64,000 bases of DNA from CALZKI01 sp045124055 (GTDB lineage Bacteria > Bacillota > Clostridia > Lachnospirales > Lachnospiraceae), in NCBI GenBank assembly GCA_045124055.1, contig JBGVKZ010000036.1, positions 1 through 64,000 of the forward strand, given 5' to 3'. The stretch's first letter is position 1, and the number at the start of each line of letters is the position of its first letter. The notes beneath the pieces were generated by a model. That model had not been told where the DNA came from. It did not search any database and worked only from the letters and a program-made list of their open reading frames with translations. The translations under genes were made by a program, and so were the position numbers. Positions 27,142-33,693 of this stretch are shown here, piece after piece.

Positions 27142-27175
27142 TTCGTCTTCTCCTTTTCTTATAAAAAATTATTTA

Positions 27176-27259
27176 GGTAGAAGATTCCGAAACTACTGAT
27201 TAACCTACAAGCATACAGCTTGTCTTCTAATCAGTGGTCTCGGCAGAATTTCTTCTACC
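27176..27259 (-). ncRNA. Long stem-loop in the pnp leader
   Basis: Nested pairings: GGTAGAAGA (27176-27184) with 27251-27259; CCGA (27087+100, i.e. 27187-27190) with 27240-27243; an 11-base arm 27192-27202 with 27228-27238 (one mismatch); and an apical hairpin ACAAGC/GCTTGT (27207-27212, 27218-27223). It ends 35 bases before the pnp start codon. In E. coli a long pnp leader stem is cut by RNase III and used by PNPase to repress itself. The same role here is inference. Confidence 0.6.
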
Positions 27260-27261
27260 AA

Positions 27262-27293
27262 AGTATATCTGCATAACCATTGTAATTATGCAA
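27262..27293 (-). promoter_or_regulatory. Possible pnp promoter with long spacer and inverted repeat
   Basis: Minus strand TTGCAT (27288-27293), 20 bases, TATACT (27262-27267). A perfect inverted repeat TGCATAA-N9-TTATGCA (27270-27292) fills the spacer. Long spacers with an inverted repeat are typical of MerR-type control, but no MerR gene is nearby, and the repeat could simply be a hairpin. Start would fall near 27255. Confidence 0.3.
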
Positions 27294-27320
27294 GAAAAGG
27301 CGGATAAGTATATCCGCCTT
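27292..27320 (-). terminator. Terminator after rpsO
   Basis: AAGGCGGATA-agta-TATCCGCCTT (27297-27320) forms a 10-bp stem, followed on the minus strand by TTTTCTTG. Partial read-through into pnp is likely since the two are usually co-transcribed. Confidence 0.75.
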
Positions 27321-27342
27321 ATACTCTCTTACCATACTTGAA

Positions 27343-27609
27343 TTATTTTCTAAGTCCAAGTCTTTCAATTAAAGAACGGTATCTTTCGATATCTGTTTTC
27401 TTTAAGTAAGCAAGTAAACCTCTTCTCTGACCAACCATTTTAAGAAGACCACGTCTTGAGTGATGATCTTTCTGGTTAGTTTTTAAGTGCTCAGTTAATT
27501 CCTGAATTCTTGCTGTTAAAACTGCAATCTGTACTTCTGGTGAACCTGTATCACCTTCACATCTTGCATATTCTTTAATGATGGCTGTTTTCTTTTCCTT
27601 TGAAATCAT
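27343..27609 (-). CDS. rpsO: 30S ribosomal protein S15
   Basis: 88 residues with GDTGSPEVQIAVLTARI, HHSRRGLLKMVGQRRGLL and LIERLGLRK, diagnostic of S15, which binds the central domain of 16S rRNA. The ATG at 27609 is correctly spaced from AAGGAGG; a TTG two codons earlier is too close to it. Confidence 0.97.
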   Translation of the reverse strand: MISKEKKTAIIKEYARCEGDTGSPEVQIAVLTARIQELTEHLKTNQKDHHSRRGLLKMVGQRRGLLAYLKKTDIERYRSLIERLGLRK

Positions 27610-27696
27610 TTTCAAATCCTCCTTATTCTTGATAAACGCCTGATACTAAGTATAGGGTCGGAGTGTCCCTTTACTGAATATCGGCTAAAACCATAC
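27610..27696 (-). promoter_or_regulatory. rpsO 5' leader
   Basis: About 87 bases between the predicted start site and the rpsO ATG. It contains short complementary segments (AGGG with CCCT around ACACTCCGA, and GATAC with GTATC). S15 represses its own mRNA in several bacteria through leader structures; this leader might do so, but the fold is not compelling by eye. Confidence 0.3.
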
Positions 27697-27702
27697 TTTG
27701 AA

Positions 27703-27731
27703 ATCATATCACACAATATATGTTTAGTCAA
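27703..27731 (-). promoter_or_regulatory. Sigma-A promoter of rpsO
   Basis: Minus strand TTGACT, 17 bases, TATGAT. The -35 hexamer contains the stop codon region of the preceding NlpC/P60 gene (GTTGACTAA), so the two genes are packed with no spacer. Confidence 0.8.
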
Positions 27732-28755
27732 CTAAAATTCTTGTAGCTTTTACAGGTGTTCTATAATCATAATTACTGATTTTAATTCCTGTCTTTGGAC
27801 TACTTGCATGGATAACCTGTCCGTTACCAATATAAATAGCTACGTGGTTGATTCTGGAGCCATTACTATAAAAAATCAGGTCTCCTGGAAGTGCATCTGC
27901 TACATCAATTTCTGTTCCTTCCTGAGATTGAGATACAGAGTAATGTGGCAAAGTAACCCCAAATTCTGCAAAAACTGCAAGAACAAAACCGGAACAATCT
28001 GCACCGTTTGTCAAGGAGGTGCCACCCCATACATAAGGATTTCCTACATACTGCTTTGCAAATTCACAAAGTTCTACACGTACATCAGAAACGCCTTCCC
28101 CATACATAACTTCTGTAATGGTAAGGGCTGTCTCTAAATCTTCTGATATTTCTACATATTCCGATGCCACGTAAACTTCTTCTCCATCTAAGTCAACCTT
28201 AACCCAGTCGCCCATTTCTTCAATTACTATCAGTCTTTCTCCCTTGGCAACTGTGGTAATCACCTCGGCTTCTAAACTAGCCTCGGCTCTTACCTTTAAA
28301 GAGTCACAAATAACTTTGGCTTTATTATGTACCAAATCTCTTGCCTGATTAATCGCTTCCATTCCGGTCAGTAAATATTCGCTGGAAACATATCCTTCCA
28401 CTTCCCCTGAGATAATATGCGTCCATTCTCCCACTTCTTCCACAATTTCACAGGCTGCATTCTTTGGCATCTTCCCAACTAATTTTGAAGAACCATCTGG
28501 CTCTTTTCTAATATTCAAATTATTATCAACGTTTGCAATACCTAAGTTTGTATATCCCCAAAAATAACCTTCACTATCGGCTGCTGCCTGCATATATTCT
28601 TCTTCCGTTTTTGCCGGTTGTATCAATACACCTGCTCCAACGTTCTCCATAAGAACTTGTTTCACTGTTGTTTCTGCTGCATAAGCGTCCATAGAACCAA
28701 AGTAAAAAATCGTTAGGCCTAAGGAAAGTGCTATGCATACCTTCGTAAATTTCAT
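27724..28755 (-). CDS. Secreted NlpC/P60 peptidoglycan hydrolase with two SH3 domains
   Basis: 343 residues. Signal peptide (about 1-27), bacterial SH3 repeats at about 72-130 and 145-205, and a C-terminal NlpC/P60 domain with C254 (GADCSGFV), H304 (RINHVAIYIG) and H316 (VIHASSP). It should cleave the gamma-D-Glu to diamino-acid bond in stem peptides. GGAGGG precedes the ATG. A strong promoter and a WalR-like box lie upstream, and it ends at the rpsO promoter. Confidence 0.93.
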   Translation of the reverse strand: MKFTKVCIALSLGLTIFYFGSMDAYAAETTVKQVLMENVGAGVLIQPAKTEEEYMQAAADSEGYFWGYTNLGIANVDNNLNIRKEPDGSSKLVGKMPKNAACEIVEEVGEWTHIISGEVEGYVSSEYLLTGMEAINQARDLVHNKAKVICDSLKVRAEASLEAEVITTVAKGERLIVIEEMGDWVKVDLDGEEVYVASEYVEISEDLETALTITEVMYGEGVSDVRVELCEFAKQYVGNPYVWGGTSLTNGADCSGFVLAVFAEFGVTLPHYSVSQSQEGTEIDVADALPGDLIFYSNGSRINHVAIYIGNGQVIHASSPKTGIKISNYDYRTPVKATRILVD

Positions 28756-28772
28756 ATACCCTCCAACTAATT

Positions 28773-28789
28773 GTTACAACTTTGTTACA
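28773..28789 (-). promoter_or_regulatory. WalR (YycF)-type box in the NlpC/P60 leader
   Basis: Minus strand TGTAAC-AAAGT-TGTAAC, a perfect match to the TGTWAH-N5-TGTWAH box of WalR, which controls wall hydrolases in Bacillota. A third CGTAAC lies nine bases before. The box is about 8-24 bases downstream of the predicted start site, where a bound regulator would repress rather than activate. Confidence 0.5.
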
Positions 28790-28803
28790 AATGTTACGAA
28801 GTG

Positions 28804-28832
28804 ATTATAGCACTACTCTCCGATATTTGCAA
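28804..28832 (-). promoter_or_regulatory. Sigma-A promoter of the NlpC/P60 gene
   Basis: Minus strand TTGCAA, 17 bases, TATAAT, with TG one base before the -10. The -35 is embedded in the last codons of the upstream phosphate transporter gene. Start near 28797. Confidence 0.8.
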
Positions 28833-30447
28833 TGCCATGTGCAATATTTGTTGTGTGGTCAGCCACTCTTTCTAAACCGGACACTACATCCGAAAAAATC
28901 ATTCCGGCTTCCGGAGTACATGCATTCTGTGTCAGTCTATCTATATGTTTTTGCTGTAATTCCCGCTCTTTTTCATCTACTAAGATTTCCAAATCATTAA
29001 TCTTTCTGATATGCTCATCTTCCTTATGATGAAAGGTTTCTATGGATAATCTTACCATTTTAGTAACCATTTCCAGCATATCACCAAGCTCTTTTTGAGC
29101 CTCCTTGCTAAATTTAATGCCTTTTTCTTTTCTACGCCTTGCACAATCCGCAAAGTTTTCTGCATGGTCACCAATTCTTTCGATATCATTAACTACGTGG
29201 AAAAGAGAACCAAAGCCTTCCAAATCCTTGATAGGTAAGGTAGACTGGTTAATTTTAACTAAATAATCGGTTATGGCATGATTTAGGAAGTTAATATTTT
29301 CTTCCACTTCATATACTTCCTGAATGGTTTCCTCATCCAGCGTAATTAAAGCATTCATAGAACGAGTCAAATTTTCTTCTGCCAAATATCCCATACGTTC
29401 AATTTCTTTCACAGCATCAAACACCGCCGTAGCTGGATTAAATACTGCTTTGTCACCGATATAATTCAATGTCATATTATCACGGTAGCCCACTTTTTCT
29501 TCCTTGCCTGGAATAATCAAACAAGCCAGTTTTACAATGAAGCTAGAGAATGGTAATAAAACAATAACCTGGAACACTTTAATCAGTGTGTGTGCATTTG
29601 CCACAAATCTTCCGTTGTCTGCCGAAATAGACTGAATCATATTTACCACTGGTTCCATAGCAAACTGCAAAATAATATAAATAATAATAGAACCAATAAT
29701 GTTAAATAAAAGATGAATCATTGCAGCTCGTTTTGCATCTTTTTTACCTGCCAGGGAGGCAATTAATGCAGAACCGCAAGAACCAATGTTACAACCTAAA
29801 ATAATAAACAGACAAATATGTATGTCTAAAAGTCCTTGGTTTGCCATTAACAAGACAATACTTACAGTTACAGAGGAGCTCTGGATAATTGCTGTTAAAA
29901 CTGTACCAACCAAAATAGCAAGAAGTGGACTCTTTAAAGAACCTAATAGGTCAATCACCTGTGGCATATCTTTCATATTAGACATTGCACTACTCATATT
30001 GCTTAGTCCCATAAATAAGATACCGAAGCCGACTATAATTTCACCAACTTTTGCTACTTTTTGATTTTTTCCACCAAATAAGATTGCCAGAACACCTAAC
30101 AATAAAAAGATTGGTGCATACTCTGATAAATTAAAGGATACAAGCTGCGAAGTTACGGTAGTACCAATATTGGCACCGAAAATGACCCCTGCCGCCTGAT
30201 ACAGATTCATCAGTCCTGAATTAACAAAACTAACCACCATTACGGTACAGGCCGAGGAAGATTGTACTATTCCAGTAAAGATAACACCTACAATCATTCC
30301 CATAAACTTGTTTTTTGTAAAGAATTCCAAAATACTACGCAATTTAGCACCTGCTACTTTTTCAATAGCATCACTCATAACGCTCATTCCATATAGGAAA
30401 AGTCCCAAACCACCTGCTAAAGTTATTAACATTACACTTACATCCAT
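28813..30447 (-). CDS. Na/Pi cotransporter family protein with C-terminal PhoU domain
   Basis: 544 residues. The membrane part (about 1-320) carries two inverted copies of the Na/Pi motif: GIVQSSSACTVMVV and AIIQSSSVTVSIVL, both with QSSS. The C-terminal third is PhoU-like (about 345-540, helical, FHVVNDIERIGDHAEN). It imports phosphate with sodium. It begins three bases after ribF and ends the truB-ribF transcript. Confidence 0.93.
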   Translation of the reverse strand: MDVSVMLITLAGGLGLFLYGMSVMSDAIEKVAGAKLRSILEFFTKNKFMGMIVGVIFTGIVQSSSACTVMVVSFVNSGLMNLYQAAGVIFGANIGTTVTSQLVSFNLSEYAPIFLLLGVLAILFGGKNQKVAKVGEIIVGFGILFMGLSNMSSAMSNMKDMPQVIDLLGSLKSPLLAILVGTVLTAIIQSSSVTVSIVLLMANQGLLDIHICLFIILGCNIGSCGSALIASLAGKKDAKRAAMIHLLFNIIGSIIIYIILQFAMEPVVNMIQSISADNGRFVANAHTLIKVFQVIVLLPFSSFIVKLACLIIPGKEEKVGYRDNMTLNYIGDKAVFNPATAVFDAVKEIERMGYLAEENLTRSMNALITLDEETIQEVYEVEENINFLNHAITDYLVKINQSTLPIKDLEGFGSLFHVVNDIERIGDHAENFADCARRRKEKGIKFSKEAQKELGDMLEMVTKMVRLSIETFHHKEDEHIRKINDLEILVDEKERELQQKHIDRLTQNACTPEAGMIFSDVVSGLERVADHTTNIAHGIANIGE

Positions 30448-30450
30448 ACG

Positions 30451-31374
30451 TTAAACCTCGCTACCTATCTTTCGTCCCAATTCTAAGTCCTTTTGTAACT
30501 GTTCTTTTAGCCCAAGAAGGCTATCAAATTTCTTTTCTTTCCTCATAAAATTCTGAAAACAAACTTCTATTTTCTCTCCGTAAATCACTTCTTCAAAATC
30601 ATACAAATAAGATTCTATAAGAATCTGTTTGCTTTCTGTTACAGTTGGCTTACAGCCCACGTTGGTAATGGCCTCATATCTTTTGCCATCTACCAAAACT
30701 TCTGTTTTATATACACCATTTGGTGGCAACAATTTTTCTTCTTTTGGAAGAAGATTCACTGTCGGGAAACCTATGGTTCTTCCAAGCTGTCTGCCTTTTT
30801 CCACAATGCCCTGTACTTTATAGGGGCTCCCTAGCATATTGGAGGCCTTTTTTACATCACCTGCTAAAATTGCCTGTCTGACCGCTGTGGAACTAATGAC
30901 TTCATTTTGAAACATAATTTTATCAATAATTTTTACATCAAAATGAAATTCTTTACTTTTTTCAATCAAATATGCACTGTTGCCTTCTCCATTTTTCGCA
31001 AAAGACAAGTCTGTTCCTGCCGCAATGAATTTAGCACGAAGTTTTTTGACTAAAAATTCTTCTACAAACACTTCTTTTGGAGTGGCTGCGGTTTCATATG
31101 TTAAAGGAAACTCTATCAAAACATCAATGCCAAGTTTTTCAAAAATCTCCCTTTTTTCTTCTATGGAAGTTAATTCTTTTTCTTTTATCTTAGAAAATAA
31201 AACGCTTGGGGAAGGATTAAAGGTAAAAACCACCGCTTTCATTCCTTCTTTTTTCTTCGCTACAATTTCGGATAGCAGTTTTTGATGTCCCAAATGTATT
31301 CCGTCAAATTTTCCAATCGCCACAGCAGAATTATCGTTGAGCTGTAGCCTGTTCATATTTGTAATTATCTGCAT
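30451..31374 (-). CDS. ribF: Bifunctional riboflavin kinase/FAD synthetase
   Basis: 307 residues. FAD synthetase domain with GKFDGIHLGHQKLL (near residue 22) and ISSTAVRQAIL, then riboflavin kinase domain with GRTIGFPTVNL and PNGVYKTEV. It makes FMN and FAD. No FMN riboswitch is visible. The ATG is two bases after the truB stop, with GGAG inside truB. Confidence 0.96.
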   Translation of the reverse strand: MQIITNMNRLQLNDNSAVAIGKFDGIHLGHQKLLSEIVAKKKEGMKAVVFTFNPSPSVLFSKIKEKELTSIEEKREIFEKLGIDVLIEFPLTYETAATPKEVFVEEFLVKKLRAKFIAAGTDLSFAKNGEGNSAYLIEKSKEFHFDVKIIDKIMFQNEVISSTAVRQAILAGDVKKASNMLGSPYKVQGIVEKGRQLGRTIGFPTVNLLPKEEKLLPPNGVYKTEVLVDGKRYEAITNVGCKPTVTESKQILIESYLYDFEEVIYGEKIEVCFQNFMRKEKKFDSLLGLKEQLQKDLELGRKIGSEV

Positions 31375-31376
31375 AG

Positions 31377-32273
31377 TTACTCCAAAAACATTTTTACAGG
31401 TTTGAGTATATTTTTTGTTTCTTCACATTCATAAATGGCACAAAATTTTTCTTTAGCATATACCTTAACCTGCTCTTTATTTCCTATACGGATTTTTTCC
31501 ATTATCTGATTCAAATAAATTGGATTTCCATTATATAAAAGCTTTTCAAAGGGTGGGGCTACCCTTACGGAAAGCATATTTCCAAATACATCTTCTGTTT
31601 TTGTCAGAATTTCGCCCAATCTTTCCTCTCTGACAAAAGTTTCTATCTGTCCTAAAGTGTAGGCATTTTCTAATACAAAGTTTGATACCTTTGTTCGTTC
31701 TAAATTTACCATTGTTGCAAGGCAACCAAGTTTTTCACCAATATCGCAACACAAGGTTCTAATGTAAGTACCTTTGGAACAATGTACTTTCATCGTAATA
31801 TCCGGTAAGTTTATCTTGATAATCTCCAGTGAAAAAATCTCTACGCGTCTTGCCTTTCTTTCCACTTCTTTTCCCTCTCTGGCAAGTTCATATAGCTTTT
31901 TTCCGTTTACTTTAAGAGCTGAATACATAGGAGGTATCTGTTCATATGGTCCTAAAAAAGATAAAATTATCTCTCGAACCTTGTCTTCTGTTACGGTTAC
32001 GTCTCTTGTTTCCTGAATCTTTCCTGAAATATCCTGGGTATCTGTGGAAAATCCAAGACGCATAGTGGTGACATATTCTTTACTTTTATCGGTTAGCATA
32101 TCACACAGTTTTGTGGCATTTCCCAGGCAAACCGGCAAAACACCAGTAGCATCTGGGTCTAAAGTTCCTGTATGCCCAATCTTTTTTTGTTTTACTATCC
32201 CACGCATTTTTGCCACTACATCGTGGGAAGTAAATCCCTTTTCTTTATATACATTAATGATTCCGTTAATCAT
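31377..32273 (-). CDS. truB: tRNA pseudouridine-55 synthase
   Basis: 298 residues with IGHTGTLDPDATGVLPVCLG, containing the catalytic aspartate (near residue 39), and KGTYIRTLCCDIGEKLG. It modifies U55 of tRNA. CGGAG precedes the ATG. It follows the nrnA terminator, so it depends on read-through or an unseen promoter. Confidence 0.96.
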   Translation of the reverse strand: MINGIINVYKEKGFTSHDVVAKMRGIVKQKKIGHTGTLDPDATGVLPVCLGNATKLCDMLTDKSKEYVTTMRLGFSTDTQDISGKIQETRDVTVTEDKVREIILSFLGPYEQIPPMYSALKVNGKKLYELAREGKEVERKARRVEIFSLEIIKINLPDITMKVHCSKGTYIRTLCCDIGEKLGCLATMVNLERTKVSNFVLENAYTLGQIETFVREERLGEILTKTEDVFGNMLSVRVAPPFEKLLYNGNPIYLNQIMEKIRIGNKEQVKVYAKEKFCAIYECEETKNILKPVKMFLE

Positions 32274-32314
32274 AATTGTCTCCGACCTTAGTCTTCTATC
32301 CGGTCTTTCCTTTC

Positions 32315-32347
32315 AAAAAACTCCCACAGTTTATGCCTGTGGGAGTT
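32315..32347 (-). terminator. Terminator overlapping the nrnA stop codon
   Basis: Arms 32319-32329 and 32337-32347 form an 11-bp stem with a seven-base loop holding the TAA stop (32331-32333); TTTTTT follows on the minus strand. The 5' arm is coding sequence (the last codons of nrnA). It may also work in reverse with a weaker T tract. Confidence 0.85.
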
Positions 32348-33293
32348 TTAATTGTTCTTCTATCAGTCTTGAAAGTTTTTCAACGATATCCAAAACCGTA
32401 CCTTCCATAGTTACTCCTGCGGCTTTTATATGTCCTCCACCTCCAAATTTCTGAGCGATAAGGGACACATTTACTTTTTCATTAGAACGCATACTTACTT
32501 TATATTGCCCATCTTCTAGTTGGTACATAAAAATGGCACAATCTACACCTTTTGTATTCCGAAGCTGGTTCACAATGCCATCTAAATCACTTGGCTTTGC
32601 ACCAAATTCCTCCAGCACTTCTTTAGAAACGGCACTATATATACTGTGTCCTCCTAATATCAGTTGGCTTTCCGAAACGGCTTTACCTAAAAGTTGATTT
32701 TGCAAATATGTTTTCTGATAAAAAGTTTCTTCTATGATTTTTGAGAAATCAAACCCAAATCCAATCAATTTTGCCGCTGTTTGTAATGTTTTTGACGAAG
32801 TATTGGAATACTGGAATACGCCACAGTCGTGAATGATTCCAAGATAAAGCGAAAGTGCTATATCTTCATCTAGGGCTTCTTCTTTTATGAGGTCGAAAAC
32901 CAATTCACTGGCTGAGCTGGCAGTTGGTACAATATAGTTATAGTCTCCACAGCCTTGGTTACTGATGTGGTGGTCTATATTGATTTTGATTTTCGCTTTA
33001 TCATAATAAGAAGCTGCATTACCAATTCTGGTATTATCACAATCTATGACCAAAAATGCATCATAGCTTTCTATTTCGGTGACGAAATCTGTGCGAATTT
33101 TATCCAGTTCTTTGATACAATCATACGCCGCCGGTATCGGTTCTAGAAAAATATCCATTCGTTTTTCTGGAAACATTTTCGTCAAATACAGATACATAGC
33201 CATACAAGAACCGACACAATCACCGTCTGGGCGAATATGTCCGCTAATTCCTACTGTATTTGCCTCTTTTAATACGTTTAACAAATCAAACAT
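32331..33293 (-). CDS. nrnA: DHH/DHHA1 phosphoesterase, NrnA-type nanoRNase
   Basis: 320 residues. Metal-binding motifs HIRPDGDCVGS (residue 18-28), VIDCDNT, and NIDHHISNQGCGDYN; the C-terminal DHHA1 domain has GGGGHIKAAG. It degrades short RNAs and pAp or cyclic dinucleotide products. It starts directly after the rbfA stop (TAA-ATG). rbfA-nrnA-truB-ribF is the common order in Bacillota. Confidence 0.94.
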   Translation of the reverse strand: MFDLLNVLKEANTVGISGHIRPDGDCVGSCMAMYLYLTKMFPEKRMDIFLEPIPAAYDCIKELDKIRTDFVTEIESYDAFLVIDCDNTRIGNAASYYDKAKIKINIDHHISNQGCGDYNYIVPTASSASELVFDLIKEEALDEDIALSLYLGIIHDCGVFQYSNTSSKTLQTAAKLIGFGFDFSKIIEETFYQKTYLQNQLLGKAVSESQLILGGHSIYSAVSKEVLEEFGAKPSDLDGIVNQLRNTKGVDCAIFMYQLEDGQYKVSMRSNEKVNVSLIAQKFGGGGHIKAAGVTMEGTVLDIVEKLSRLIEEQLKLPQA

Positions 33294-33677
33294 TTATGCT
33301 TCCTCGTTTTCTTCTTGAGAAGTATTTCCTTCGTTTACATCATCAATCAATTTTGACATTTTCACACCGTATGCAATGGATTGGTCCATAACAAAGGTAA
33401 TTTCCGGTGTGTTTCGTAAGTTAATTTTTCTTGCTAATTCTCTACGGATATAGCTTTTTGCACTGTTTAAACCTTCTAAAGTGTCCTGTACGGCCTGTTC
33501 ATCACCAAGTACGCTTATCCAGGCTTTACAGGTTTTTAAATCCGGTGCGACTTCTACATTTACTACGCTTGTGAGCATACTGATTCGTGGGTCCTTAATG
33601 TCCCCACGAATAATATCTGCTAACACTCGCATAACTTCACCATTAACTCTGGTGTTTTTTACACTATTTTTTCTCAT
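33294..33677 (-). CDS. rbfA: 30S ribosome-binding factor A
   Basis: 127 residues with the KH-like fold: RVNGEVMRVLADIIRGDIKD, DPRISMLTSVVNVEVAPDLK in part, and RKINLRNTPEITFVMDQS. It acts in 16S rRNA maturation. GAGGTAAAAAT precedes the ATG. Between infB and nrnA as usual. Confidence 0.96.
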   Translation of the reverse strand: MRKNSVKNTRVNGEVMRVLADIIRGDIKDPRISMLTSVVNVEVAPDLKTCKAWISVLGDEQAVQDTLEGLNSAKSYIRRELARKINLRNTPEITFVMDQSIAYGVKMSKLIDDVNEGNTSQEENEEA

Positions 33678-33693
33678 ATTTTTACCTCGAATT

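Noticed and set aside
30400..31400. FMN riboswitch near ribF
   Set aside because: ribF follows truB by two bases and shows no separate leader or RFN-type structure.
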